Part shown: positions 8,308 to 16,182 of the stretch, piece after piece | Layout: each line of letters starts with the position of its first letter | Numbering within the stretch: the first letter of the stretch is position 1 | From: Acuticoccus sediminis | GTDB taxonomy: Bacteria; Pseudomonadota; Alphaproteobacteria; Rhizobiales; Amorphaceae | Direction: 5' to 3' | Length of the DNA stretch: 49,732 bases | Assembly: GCF_003258595.1 (NCBI RefSeq) | Contig: NZ_QHHQ01000015.1 | Span: forward strand, 1 to 49,732 | Notes under the pieces: model-generated | Databases searched by the model: none | What the model was told of the DNA's origin: nothing | The model's input: the letters and a program-made list of their open reading frames with translations, nothing else | Position numbers and translations under genes: made by a program

Positions 8308-8562
8308 CTGAGACCGACGGCCCGCTGGATGTTCGCCGCTTCGGCAAATGGTCGGTGTGGGGGGGCGCACCGGGGCTGGATCTGCATCGACATCGAGGAC
8401 CTCGGCACGCCGGATACGCCGGATGCCGTGTGCGAGATGTGTGAGCGACAAGAGACCGTGCTGCGGGAGGGCGCGCGCCGGCTGCTCGCGCAGGCGGTGG
8501 AAGCGGAGGCCGCGATCGGTCTCGCAATAATGGTGACGAGGCCGTCCTCAAAGCGGCGCTGA
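8304..8562 (+). pseudogene. Small CEMC-motif protein, frameshifted in a G7 run
   Basis: The frame from the ATG at 8304 gives MTETDGPLDVRRFGKWSVWG, then loses sense. Removing one G from the seven-G run near 8360 restores HRGWICIDIEDLGTP and CEMCERQ. The C-terminal part continues in that frame to 8562. The W-x-C ... CEMC pattern resembles a small family of uncharacterised zinc-ribbon-like proteins, but the expected second half of that family is not evident. The ATGA overlap with the ImmA gene places it in the same operon. The extra G may be a sequencing error, phase variation or decay. Confidence 0.45.
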
Positions 8563-8738
8563 CGCCTTCTTCAACAGCCTGCTAAGTCGTAACTTGCGCA
8601 ACGGGGCCGGCTGATCCGCAGGCTGAGAAGATCGCGAATGGCGTCGAGCGGGAAACCGATCCCCTCATATGGCGGATCGTGGCACCTTTACCCCGGCCGC
8701 ATCGCCAAGCCGCTCGACTGTCAGCATCGTCTACCCCC

Positions 8739-8769
8739 TTGAACCTCTAGTCACCGGAGGAATTACGGT
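8739..8769 (+). promoter_or_regulatory. MerR-type promoter, 19-bp spacer, before Zn/Cd ATPase
   Basis: A -35-like TTGAAC (8739-8744) and a -10-like TACGGT (8764-8769) are separated by exactly 19 bases, the stretched spacing of MerR-family promoters. The spacer carries an imperfect dyad (CCTC ... GAGG). Its position supports the ATG at 8807 as the ATPase start. No ZntR/CadR/PbrR gene is next to it. Confidence 0.45.
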
Positions 8770-8806
8770 GTCGCCCCGCCGCAACAAGGACGGGAGCGGG
8801 AGCCGA

Positions 8807-10972
8807 ATGACCAGGACCTTCGAAGCGCGTGAATGGACGATCACCGGTATGGACTGCGCCGCCTGCGCCGCGAAGGTGAAGGGTGCAGTGGAGCGTCTGC
8901 CGGGAGTCCAGGAGGTGGACGTGACGATCATGTCGGAGCGGCTGCGCCTGACGATCGACGCGGAGCGGACGCCTCCGGAGCAGGTCGAGGCGACGGTGCG
9001 GGCGGTCGGCTACGGTATTCACCCACGGCCGGCTCCTGGTGCCATGCTGCCCAGCGCGTCGAGCTCCGACCATGTCAATGCGGACGAGCCGGAGACGGGT
9101 CGGCCCTGGTGGCGGACCGACAAGGGCCACCTTATGCTGATGACGGGCGCGCTGCTCGCGGCCGCCTGGGTCATCGAGCTCGTCGCACCACCGGACTTCG
9201 CGCGCTTCGCATTCATTGCCGCAACGCTGCACGGCGTTCTGCCGGTCGGCCGTCGCGCGCTCGCCTCGCTCCGGTCCGGCATGCCGTTCACGATCGAGAT
9301 GCTGATGACAATCGCGGCGCTCGGTGCGCTGGCGATCGACGCGTCCGAGGAGGCGGCCCTCGTCCTGTTCCTGTTCGCCGTCGGCGAGGTGCTGGAGGGG
9401 GTGGCGGCGAACAAGGCGCGCGACGGCATCCGCAGCCTCGCCAGGCTCGTCCCGAAGACGGCGTTGATAGAGGAGGACGGCGAAACCCGCGAGGTCGCCG
9501 CCGCGAGCCTCGCCATTGGCCAGATCGTGCTCGTGCGGCCCGGCGACCGCATTCCCGCCGATGGCGATGTCGTCGAGGGCGCGTCCGGCGTCGACGAGAG
9601 CCCGGTGACCGGCGAAAGCGTCCCGCGGTTGAAGGAGCCGGGCGACTCCGTGTTCGCCGGCTCGATCAATGCCGAGGCGGCGCTTCGCGTGCGCGTTACC
9701 CGCGCGGCCGAGGACAACACCATTTCGCGGGTCATCAAGCTCGTCGAGGAGGCGGAGACCGCCCGAGCTCCCACCGAGCGGTTCATTGACCGCTTCAGCC
9801 GCATCTACATGCCGGCGGTGGTCGGCGTCGCGATCCTCGTCGCGGTCGTGCCCCCGCTCCTCGCTGGTGCGCCATGGGAGACGTGGATTTATCGGGGGCT
9901 CGCGCTGCTGCTGATCGGCTGCCCCTGCGCGCTGGTAATCTCGGTGCCGGCGTCGATCGCTTCGGCGCTGTCGTCCGGGGCACGCCGAGGCTTGCTGATG
10001 AAGGGCGGCGCGGTGATCGAGGTGGCAGCGCGCACCACCGCCGTCGTGTTCGACAAGACGGGCACGCTCACCGCCGGCCGGCCGCGCATCACAGAGATCG
10101 TGCCGTTCGGGGGCACCGAGAAGGCCGTGCTGTCGCTGGCGGCAGCGATCGAGACCGGATCGAGCCACCCGCTGGCGCTCGCCATCCTCGAGCGCGCCAA
10201 GGCGGACGGCGTGACGGCGCTGCCGTCAACCGGCGCAAAGGCGCTGGCCGGACGCGGCGCGGAGGCGTTCGTCGGCGGCGAGACGGTGGCGGTCGGCTCG
10301 CCGCGCTACGCCGACGAGCGGGGCGTTCTCGAAGCCGCGGCGCGCGAGGCGATCGCGAGGCTCGAAGCCGATGGGAAGACCGTCGTCGCGGTGTTCCGGC
10401 CGGGCAAGCTCGTCGGGGTAATCGCGCTGCGCGACGAGCCCCGCGAGGACGCCGCCGACGCGGTGCGCCAGCTGAAGGCGCTCGGCATCTCCTCGACCAT
10501 GCTGACCGGCGACAACGCCCGCACCGCCGCCGCGATCTCCGGTGGCCTCGGGATGAGCTACCGCGCCGAGCTCATGCCGGAGGACAAGGTCGCGGCAATC
10601 CGCGAGATGACTGCGGCCGAGCGGGTGATGATGGTCGGCGACGGCATCAACGACGCCCCGGCGCTCGCAACCGCCAGCGTCGGCGTCGCGATGGGGTCCG
10701 GCACCGATGTCGCGCTCGAGACGGCACAGGCCGCGATCCTGCGCAACCGTGTGACGGATGTTGCCGCGCTGATCCGTCTCGCCCGGGCCGCGATGGGCAA
10801 CATCCGGCAGAACATCGCCATCGCCCTCGGCCTCAAGGCGGTGTTCCTGGTGACGACGGTGCTCGGCATCACCGGCCTTTGGATCGCGATCCTCGCCGAC
10901 ACTGGCGCGACCGTGCTCGTCACGCTGAACGCGCTGCGGCTGCTCGTCTTCGATCCGGAGGAGCGTGCCTAG
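8807..10972 (+). CDS. zntA: P1B-2-type Zn/Cd/Pb-exporting ATPase
   Basis: A 721-residue heavy-metal P-type ATPase. It has an N-terminal HMA domain with GMDCAAC (14-20), a CPC motif (372-374) in the transport path, phosphorylation site DKTGT (416-420), HP (454-455), TGDN (567-570) and GDGIND (611-616). Lys677 and the ADTGAT segment (Asp698) in the last two membrane helices fit the P1B-2 group exporting Zn, Cd or Pb. The ATG at 8807 follows the putative MerR promoter; the longer open frame from 8669 would contain that promoter and is rejected. The stop overlaps the start of a truncated Nramp gene. Confidence 0.9.
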   Translation: MTRTFEAREWTITGMDCAACAAKVKGAVERLPGVQEVDVTIMSERLRLTIDAERTPPEQVEATVRAVGYGIHPRPAPGAMLPSASSSDHVNADEPETGRPWWRTDKGHLMLMTGALLAAAWVIELVAPPDFARFAFIAATLHGVLPVGRRALASLRSGMPFTIEMLMTIAALGALAIDASEEAALVLFLFAVGEVLEGVAANKARDGIRSLARLVPKTALIEEDGETREVAAASLAIGQIVLVRPGDRIPADGDVVEGASGVDESPVTGESVPRLKEPGDSVFAGSINAEAALRVRVTRAAEDNTISRVIKLVEEAETARAPTERFIDRFSRIYMPAVVGVAILVAVVPPLLAGAPWETWIYRGLALLLIGCPCALVISVPASIASALSSGARRGLLMKGGAVIEVAARTTAVVFDKTGTLTAGRPRITEIVPFGGTEKAVLSLAAAIETGSSHPLALAILERAKADGVTALPSTGAKALAGRGAEAFVGGETVAVGSPRYADERGVLEAAAREAIARLEADGKTVVAVFRPGKLVGVIALRDEPREDAADAVRQLKALGISSTMLTGDNARTAAAISGGLGMSYRAELMPEDKVAAIREMTAAERVMMVGDGINDAPALATASVGVAMGSGTDVALETAQAAILRNRVTDVAALIRLARAAMGNIRQNIAIALGLKAVFLVTTVLGITGLWIAILADTGATVLVTLNALRLLVFDPEERA

Positions 10973-11211
10973 GCGAGCCGGCATTGCGCCCCCCACAGAA
11001 AGCAAGAAATATGCACCTGCAAATCATTCGCAACAGGCGCATACGACCGTATCATCCGATGGCTGGCGCGAACGGCGCGACACGCCTTCGCTCTCCGAGG
11101 TTTTCCGCACGATTGCCGTTCCTCGGGGCAGCTCGCAGTTCCGTCGCTTTCTCGCCTTCGTCGGCCCCGGCTACCTCGTCGCGGTCGGCTATATGGATCC
11201 TGGCAACTGGA
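10965..11211 (+). pseudogene. mntH: Nramp (MntH-like) transporter, 3'-truncated
   Basis: The frame encodes an N-terminal extension and then [21 protein letters not shown], the hallmark start of Nramp Mn/Fe transporters. Similarity stops dead after GNW at about 11211 and the sequence switches to reverse-strand ccdA. Only about 80 of 400-plus residues remain, so it is non-functional. The GTG at 10965 overlaps the ATPase stop, suggesting it was once in one operon with zntA. Confidence 0.75.
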
Positions 11212-11562
11212 AACGCATATCCCGTTCCATGGCCGAGAAGCGCCAGCTCCGATCATGAACAATCCGAACAGGATCACAATCCCACCGCCGACGATGTTAA
11301 GCTCGTAGCGCCAGCGCAGCAGCGCCTGACCGAGCGCCGTGGCGGACGCGCCGAGCGCAATGAAGATCGTGGAGAAGCCGAGGACGAAGCAGAGGCTCAG
11401 CCAAACCGCCTGCCCCCTGGCGGGCGCCTGCTTGCCGGACACCGTACGCCCAGCGACATAGGAGACGTAGCCGGGCACGAGCGGCAGAACGCATGGCGAT
11501 GCGAACGAGATGGCACCAGCCACGAGCGCCGCGGAAAGTCCAAGAAGAGAAAGATCTATCAC
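11211..11562 (-). pseudogene. ccdA: ccdA cytochrome c biogenesis protein, truncated
   Basis: A minus-strand frame beginning VIDLSLLGLSAALVAGAISF, then SPCVLPLVPGYVSYVAG, is the N-terminal part of CcdA, which passes electrons from cytoplasmic thioredoxin to periplasmic thiol proteins. After FGLFMIGA a one-base frame change is needed to continue as [13 protein letters not shown], as in CcdA. The gene then ends at the junction with the Nramp fragment near 11211. The start is GTG at 11562, overlapping the upstream stop (GTGA). About half the protein is missing. Confidence 0.75.
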
Positions 11563-12054
11563 TGGCGTGCCCCCGCGTCGGTACGCCGCGTCGAGGGAAG
11601 CTTGATGGCGGCAAGGTAGGCCGCCGTCGGGACGATGATCCATTGCAGCAGAGGCGTCAGTCCCGCGTCGAGGGTCGGAACCACCGGCATGATCTCACGG
11701 TAGGCCCAGGCCGCCCGAACGACGATGTTGAGCCACTCGCTGAAGATTGTATAGGCGACGCCGAAGACGAGCGCGACGATCAAGACCCTGTAATGGCGCT
11801 CCAACGGCCAGGTCGCGTTGCCCACAACGAACAACGACAGAAGCAACGTGCTCATGGCGATGAGCAAATCGCCCCCCGTGCAGTGCAGGATCGCGAAGCC
11901 GATCTCAGCCCAAGTGCCGTCGACCCAGATCGTGTAGAAGGGGATATGGCCGCTTTCCCCAGGCGAGATGTCCGGCAGCCGAGAATAGACCGTAGCGGCG
12001 AAGAACAGCGATCCAGTCTGGCTCCGTACCCCCGGTGAGCGTTGCGACCGTCAC
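11559..12054 (-). pseudogene. Small integral membrane protein, single frame break
   Basis: Starting at the GTG that overlaps the SCO-like stop (GTGA at 12054), the protein reads VTVATLTGGTEPDWIAV. It then needs a one-base correction near 12000 to continue FFAATVYSRLPDISPGESGH and on to the last 102 residues ending at 11559. The corrected product is about 164 residues with about four hydrophobic segments. I do not recognise the family. Its place between a SCO-like gene and ccdA suggests a role in copper or cytochrome assembly. The break may be a sequencing error. Confidence 0.5.
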
Positions 12055-12662
12055 TGAAACAGATCCCAGATCCGGTCGAGCAGCCCCGACTCGGGGGGAT
12101 GGGCATTGGTCAGGCCGTTGATGTAAAGGACCATGTTGACCCACGCGAAGGAGGTGCCGTGAAAGATGCCTGCTTGGCGCGCCCCGCGATCAAGGACATA
12201 GGCCATCGGCTCCTCTCCGCCGCGGCTCGACAGTTCCGCCCACTCCGCGCTCATCTCGGCGACAGCCTCGGGGTCTCGAGGCGTCACGGTGAGCCAGTTT
12301 GCGTCATTCGCACTCGGAGCGACCGGGCTGTCAGGCGATGCCACGGTCACGAAGGAAATCATGTCGCGCATCGGCGTGATCTCGATCGCCTCCTGAACCT
12401 CTACGAGCAGGGCCTGCTGATCGGCGCAGGGGGGCCCGCATCCCTCGGGTAGGAAAGTCAGGACGACGACCTTGTCCTCGAGATCGTGCAGGTCGAACTC
12501 CAGATCATCGACGGTTCGCAGCTCGATCGCAGGCGGACGCCGATCGGCTGGTTCAAAGGCGGGCTCCTTTGCGGCCATCGTCTCATCGAGAAGCTCGCCC
12601 GGATGGTTGGCGAGCGCCGGAGTGGAGACAGTCAGGACGACCAGCAGCAACAACGCCCTCAT
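12051..12662 (-). CDS. SCO-like periplasmic thioredoxin-fold protein
   Basis: A 203-residue protein with an N-terminal signal peptide (MRALLLLVVLTVSTPALA) and a thioredoxin-like core. VVVLTFLPEGCGPPCADQQ (66-84) carries a CGPPC pair where SCO proteins have CxxxC. A later ISFVTVASPD strand and a C-terminal hydrophobic stretch (FAWVNMVLYINGL) follow. It probably handles copper or thiol redox in the periplasm. It overlaps the PCuAC gene upstream by an ATGA-type junction. The family assignment is to the SCO1/SenC-redoxin superfamily only. Confidence 0.65.
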   Translation of the reverse strand: MRALLLLVVLTVSTPALANHPGELLDETMAAKEPAFEPADRRPPAIELRTVDDLEFDLHDLEDKVVVLTFLPEGCGPPCADQQALLVEVQEAIEITPMRDMISFVTVASPDSPVAPSANDANWLTVTPRDPEAVAEMSAEWAELSSRGGEEPMAYVLDRGARQAGIFHGTSFAWVNMVLYINGLTNAHPPESGLLDRIWDLFQ

Positions 12663-13102
12663 TCCGCAGGCCTCTCGGGCCCGGCGGCGGCCACGCCGAG
12701 GACGGGAACATCGATTGTGATTTCGCCGGCGGTCTCGAAGCGCAGGGTCAGCGGGAAGGTCATGCCCTCCACGAGTTTTATCGATAGCCCCATCAGCATC
12801 AGATGCATGTACCCCGGCGTGAGCGTCACCGACTCTCCGGCCGAAAGATCGAGTGTTTCAATCTGAACCATTCGGCCGACGCCGGCCGCGTCGATCTCCG
12901 TCGCATGAAGCGTGACCTCGTCTGCCACGGGTGTTGCGGCGCCGACGAGACGGTCGTCCGCGTCGCTTTCCAAGGTGAAGTAGGCTACTCCGGGGCGGGA
13001 GGCGAGGATGCTGGCGCGAGCCCAGGGTTTAGTTATGGCGACCTCGGCATAGGCAGCACTCGGGATCGCGACGCCAAGCGCCAGAGAAATCAGGAACCTC
13101 AC
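12659..13102 (-). CDS. pcuC: PCuAC-type periplasmic copper chaperone
   Basis: A 147-residue secreted protein (signal peptide MRFLISLALGVAIPSAAYA) with the PCuAC/DUF461 pattern. A TLHATEI histidine is followed by Met (GRM) and by GYMHLMLMG, giving the His/Met Cu(I) ligands. PCuAC delivers Cu(I) to the CuA site of cytochrome oxidase, often together with SCO proteins, two of which flank it here. Gene junctions on both sides overlap by four bases, so the three are one translational unit. Confidence 0.85.
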   Translation of the reverse strand: MRFLISLALGVAIPSAAYAEVAITKPWARASILASRPGVAYFTLESDADDRLVGAATPVADEVTLHATEIDAAGVGRMVQIETLDLSAGESVTLTPGYMHLMLMGLSIKLVEGMTFPLTLRFETAGEITIDVPVLGVAAAGPERPAE

Positions 13103-13752
13103 TGTTCGTCCTGCTCTCGAATGCGTGTGAGAATGTGTTTGGCAAGATCCTCTGGCAGCTGATCTCTTTCCTGAAAGAGCGCGTCGAATCCCCCATCTTG
13201 ACGCATCAGGAAGATGTGACCGGCGTGGGCCATCATGTACCCGTCAGGTGCCGTCTCGTCTTCGACTCGCTCGTACCAGGTTCGGAAGCTTTTCGCCGCT
13301 TCAGCCACCTGCGCCTCGGTGCCGGTCAGGCCGACGAGACGGGGATGAAAGGCTGAAACGTACTCCGCCATCACCGGAACCGTATCGCGCGCCGGATCGA
13401 CCGTGATGAAGAGCGGTGCCACCCGTTCTGCTTCTGGACCAAGGAGATCGAGAACGCTCGCCATGTACGCCAGCGTCGTCGGGCAGATGTCCGGGCAGTG
13501 GGTGAAGCCGAAGAAGACGAGCTGCCAGCGCCCGGCAAAGTCGGCCTCGGTCACGGCGCGGCCCGTGTGATCGACCAGCGAGAACTGCGAGCGGATGTCC
13601 GCCTCGCCGGTAAAGGTCGCTTCGGGGGCTGGAGTCAGCCAGTGTGGACGCAGAATCAGCGTGACGCCGGCCACGAGCAGGACGGCCGCCACGCAGGCCC
13701 ACATCGCCAGCCGGACGCGCCGGAGATAGTATGTTGTGTCTTTCAGGCTCAT
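13099..13752 (-). CDS. SCO1/SenC family copper protein
   Basis: A 217-residue protein with one N-terminal membrane anchor (about 16-34) and a periplasmic thioredoxin fold. The copper site is explicit: Cys86 and Cys90 in THCPDICPTT, with His in AHAGHIFLM (His176 or His179). It assembles CuA of cytochrome c oxidase or acts in copper-linked thiol reduction. It is first of the overlapping set sco-pcuC-sco-like and is preceded by a strong hairpin at 13773-13798. Confidence 0.9.
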   Translation of the reverse strand: MSLKDTTYYLRRVRLAMWACVAAVLLVAGVTLILRPHWLTPAPEATFTGEADIRSQFSLVDHTGRAVTEADFAGRWQLVFFGFTHCPDICPTTLAYMASVLDLLGPEAERVAPLFITVDPARDTVPVMAEYVSAFHPRLVGLTGTEAQVAEAAKSFRTWYERVEDETAPDGYMMAHAGHIFLMRQDGGFDALFQERDQLPEDLAKHILTRIREQDEQ

Positions 13753-13772
13753 CGTCTTGAACCTCTGGATGT

Positions 13773-13798
13773 CCCGCCCGGGCCGTAGCCCGGGCGGG
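13773..13798 (-). terminator. GC-rich hairpin after Met-rich gene
   Basis: A perfect 11-bp stem (CCCGCCCGGGC / GCCCGGGCGGG) with a four-base loop lies just after the stop of the Met-rich protein gene in the minus direction and before the SCO1 gene. There is no clear U-tract, so it may attenuate or process the mRNA rather than fully terminate. Confidence 0.5.
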
Positions 13799-13805
13799 TG
13801 TTACG

Positions 13806-14093
13806 TCAGCCGTCCTGCGGCTCGACTTCCGGTGCCTGCATCTGATCCGCCTTGGCCCGCATCATCTCGGTGCAGGCCTCCATCATCGGGCCCATTTTCT
13901 TCATCATTTCCATCATTGGCATCATGCCCTCCATGCCCGACATGTCGTCGCCCATCATGTTGCCGGGCGCGGCGTCCTGCCCCTGCATCATCTGATCGGA
14001 CGGCTGGTCCCCGGCCTCCTGGGCGAGGGCGGCCGTCGTCAGGAGCGCCGCCAGAGCGGTCGCGGCGAAGCCGATCTTGCGTGTGGTATTCAT
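13806..14093 (-). CDS. Secreted Met-rich protein, probable copper binder
   Basis: A short secreted protein (95 residues from the ATG at 14093) with signal peptide KIGFAATALAALLTTAALA. The mature half is packed with methionine: MMQGQDAAPGNMMGDDMSG and MEGMMPMMEMMKKMGPMME. Such Met clusters bind Cu(I) in periplasmic copper proteins. AAGGAG just upstream is a good ribosome site for the ATG at 14093; the open frame extends to 14108. No named family was recognised; the context is a copper operon. Confidence 0.65.
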   Translation of the reverse strand: MNTTRKIGFAATALAALLTTAALAQEAGDQPSDQMMQGQDAAPGNMMGDDMSGMEGMMPMMEMMKKMGPMMEACTEMMRAKADQMQAPEVEPQDG

Positions 14094-14118
14094 CATCTTC
14101 TCCTTCATGTTTTCTGGT

Positions 14119-14397
14119 TCAGGTCTTCGTCGGGTCCTGCTCTCCGGCCGGATTGCTCTTGCTCGCGCAAGATTTCGAGCCGCCCATCATGCAGAGCCCG
14201 AGCCCGCACATGACGGCGCAAGGCGCGAGGGCGAGGATCAGCGGCGCTGCGCCCACGGCCGTGAGCCAGCCCCAGTTGAGAAAGAGTCCCGCGCCGATCA
14301 GCGCCATCGCTGACAGCATCAGGCCCCGGCGGCCCAGCGGCAGTCGCAGCGGGCCGGACCGTGATCTTGCGGGGATGGTTGTCGTCTCAGTGGTCAT
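14119..14397 (-). CDS. Small two-helix membrane protein
   Basis: A 92-residue protein with two hydrophobic helices (about 26-45 and 49-71) containing CAVMCGLGLCMMGG, then a hydrophilic tail with one Cys (KSCASKS). The Cys/Met-rich second helix hints at metal handling. The family is not recognised. It lies in the copper operon between the CcmG-like and Met-rich genes; a 77-base gap upstream (14398-14474) holds no other gene. Confidence 0.5.
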   Translation of the reverse strand: MTTETTTIPARSRSGPLRLPLGRRGLMLSAMALIGAGLFLNWGWLTAVGAAPLILALAPCAVMCGLGLCMMGGSKSCASKSNPAGEQDPTKT

Positions 14398-14474
14398 GGC
14401 CTACCGGCTCCTTTCGTTGATGAGTGACTGACCTGGGCGAAAATCGCGCCGACCCATAGAGGGGAGTCGACGCC

Positions 14475-15053
14475 TCATGAGCCGCGCTCCGTCTGCAGCC
14501 GGCGCACGACCGGCAGGATGTCTTCCTCAAGCGCACGCCGGTCGAAAGGGCCGACGTGCTTATAGGCGATGCGTCCTTCGGCATCGATCACGAAGGTCTC
14601 GGGCAAGCCGTAGACGCCCCAGTCGATGGCGACACGACCCGATCGGTCCGCCCCGATGCGGGTGAAGGGATCACCGAGCTCATCAAGGAAGGCCAGCGCC
14701 TCCTCGGGATCGTCCTTGTAGTTGATCCCATAGATCGGAACGGTGCCTGCTTTGTATAGCTCCACGAGAAGCGGGTTCTCCACGCGGCAGGGGACGCACC
14801 ACGACGCCCAGACATTGACGAGGGAAACCTTCCCCTGCAGTTCAGCCGAGGACAGGCCCTCCTGCCGCCCTTCGATGGGCGGGAGGGCGAACTCTGGAAT
14901 AGATCTTCCGATCAGCGCCGACGGCAGCCGGTCATCCTTGTACCAAAGCCCCCAGAAGAGCCCGACGGCCAGACCTGCGAACACCGCCAACGGCAGAAGC
15001 AGAACCAAGCGACCGCGCCTCGATACCTGGACGTGATCTCCGCTCGCGCTCAT
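14475..15053 (-). CDS. ccmG: CcmG/DsbE-type thiol-disulfide protein
   Basis: A 192-residue membrane-anchored thioredoxin. It has an N-terminal helix (LVLLLPLAVFAGLAVGLFWG), the active site WASWCVPC, and a YGINYKDDPEEALAF insert followed by GVYGLPETFVID, which are typical of CcmG. It reduces apocytochrome c haem-binding cysteines. The ATG at 15053 overlaps the stop of the upstream cytochrome (ATGA), preferred over the longer open frame. It pairs logically with the c-type cytochrome and the (now truncated) ccdA of the same cluster. Confidence 0.85.
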   Translation of the reverse strand: MSASGDHVQVSRRGRLVLLLPLAVFAGLAVGLFWGLWYKDDRLPSALIGRSIPEFALPPIEGRQEGLSSAELQGKVSLVNVWASWCVPCRVENPLLVELYKAGTVPIYGINYKDDPEEALAFLDELGDPFTRIGADRSGRVAIDWGVYGLPETFVIDAEGRIAYKHVGPFDRRALEEDILPVVRRLQTERGS

Positions 15054-15535
15054 GAGCCGCCCTCGTCGTTCGCGGTAATTTTCGCTTGCACCGCGCGCTC
15101 GCGTTCGGGCCACGTGCTTTTGATGTGGGCGAGAACCGCACGGATCTCGGCATCGGTCAGTATGCCTTCGAAGGCTGGCATGTCGCTCTCGTAGTCAGGC
15201 ACGACCGCCTCGACGCCGCTCCTGGTGATCTTGAATAGATCCTGGTCCGAATGGTGCCAGGTGTGGCCGGTCTCGTCGTGCGGCGGAGCCGGCAGCCGGC
15301 CGTTGTTGCGCCGACGCCTCCAGTCGGGTTGTCCCTCGAGACTGGCGCCGTGGCACGACGCGCAGTTGGCGGCATAGAGGTCCTGCCCCAGGGCGATCTC
15401 GGTTGCCGTTACGGGCTCGCCAAGGAAAGTCACGCCGTCCACACGCGCTTCGCCGTCCTGCTTCTGCGCAAGCGCGGCAATCGCTATCAGGCCCGCGACA
15501 GCGGCGCCGGCGAGGACCATCGCTCTGCGCTTCAT
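15050..15535 (-). CDS. Secreted monohaem c-type cytochrome
   Basis: A 161-residue protein with signal peptide (MVLAGAAVAGLIAIAALA), one CASCH haem site and Met ligand candidates in DMPAFEGILTDAEIRAVLAH. The stretch [17 protein letters not shown] is nearly identical to that in the cytochrome at 31723-32214, so the two are paralogues. The ATG at 15535 overlaps the stop of a tiny Met-rich gene (ATGA). It likely serves as an electron carrier in the periplasm, possibly linked to copper oxidation. Confidence 0.85.
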   Translation of the reverse strand: MKRRAMVLAGAAVAGLIAIAALAQKQDGEARVDGVTFLGEPVTATEIALGQDLYAANCASCHGASLEGQPDWRRRRNNGRLPAPPHDETGHTWHHSDQDLFKITRSGVEAVVPDYESDMPAFEGILTDAEIRAVLAHIKSTWPERERAVQAKITANDEGGS

Positions 15536-15675
15536 CTCGGCCCTCGAACGTACTTCACCAGCGCCACGAGGCTGAGAACGAGAACCGCGAGGACGAGCAG
15601 CAGCACGAGACCTCCGCCGACCATCATCGCGCCCATCATCGGCCCGTCCATCATTCCGCCCATGCACTCACTCAT
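15532..15675 (-). CDS. 47-residue Met-rich single-helix peptide
   Basis: A short gene reading MSECMGGMMDGPMMGAMMVG followed by one hydrophobic helix (LVLLLVLAVLVLSLVALVKY) and VRGPR. Its ATG at 15675 lies within the overlap with the DUF411 stop (an internal ATG at 15663 is an alternative), and its stop overlaps the cytochrome start (ATGA). These couplings on both sides argue that it is real. The Met-rich N terminus before a membrane helix suggests copper binding at the membrane. No family was recognised. Confidence 0.6.
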   Translation of the reverse strand: MSECMGGMMDGPMMGAMMVGGGLVLLLVLAVLVLSLVALVKYVRGPR

Positions 15676-16171
15676 CCGAATAAACGGCGACCCCACCCTC
15701 GCCGAAGGCGTAGGTCTTCAGTGTGCCGGTCTTTTCGGGCGCCATGCCGGGGGCGTTCGCCGGCATACCCGGCAGCGTGATGCCCGTGATCTCCGGGCGC
15801 TCGGTCACAAGCCGCTCGATGATCTCCGCTGGCACGAGCCCGCTGACGTAGTAGCCGTCGATCGCGGCCAGGTGGCAGCCGAGTCCCTGCTCCGGAACGC
15901 CGGCTTCGACGGAGCGCCGGTCGAAATCCGGGTCGTCGATGCGCGTCACCTGATAACCATTCCCTTCGAGGTATTCGGCATAGGCGTCGCAGCAGCCGCA
16001 GCTTGGTTCGCGCCAGATCGTGATCTGCTTGGAGGGCACCGTCTGTTCCCTGGCGGGGGCATCAGTGGTGACCACCCGACCCGAATCCTGCGCTGAGGAC
16101 AACGTGGCGAAGACGATACCCCCAGCGATGGCAACGGCTGCAAGTGAGGTGAATGCAAGAACGTTCTTCAT
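15668..16171 (-). CDS. DUF411 periplasmic metal-binding protein
   Basis: A 167-residue secreted protein with the DUF411 pattern: EPSCGCCDAYAEYLEGNGY (CGCC metal site), then GCHLAAIDGYYVSGLVPAE and GITLPGMPANAPGM. DUF411 proteins occur in copper and silver resistance clusters and are thought to bind the metal in the periplasm. It is a paralogue of the protein at 30579-31043. Its stop overlaps the 47-residue Met-rich gene. Confidence 0.85.
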   Translation of the reverse strand: MKNVLAFTSLAAVAIAGGIVFATLSSAQDSGRVVTTDAPAREQTVPSKQITIWREPSCGCCDAYAEYLEGNGYQVTRIDDPDFDRRSVEAGVPEQGLGCHLAAIDGYYVSGLVPAEIIERLVTERPEITGITLPGMPANAPGMAPEKTGTLKTYAFGEGGVAVYSDE

Positions 16172-16182
16172 GATGAACTCCT

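Noticed and set aside
8747-10168. Long minus-strand open frame opposite the Zn/Cd ATPase
   Set aside because: Low-complexity, Arg-rich translation with no motif; a GC-rich shadow of zntA.
9874-11619. 581-codon plus-strand frame through zntA and the nramp/ccdA junction
   Set aside because: Out of frame with zntA, Arg-rich nonsense, crosses the opposing ccdA fragment.
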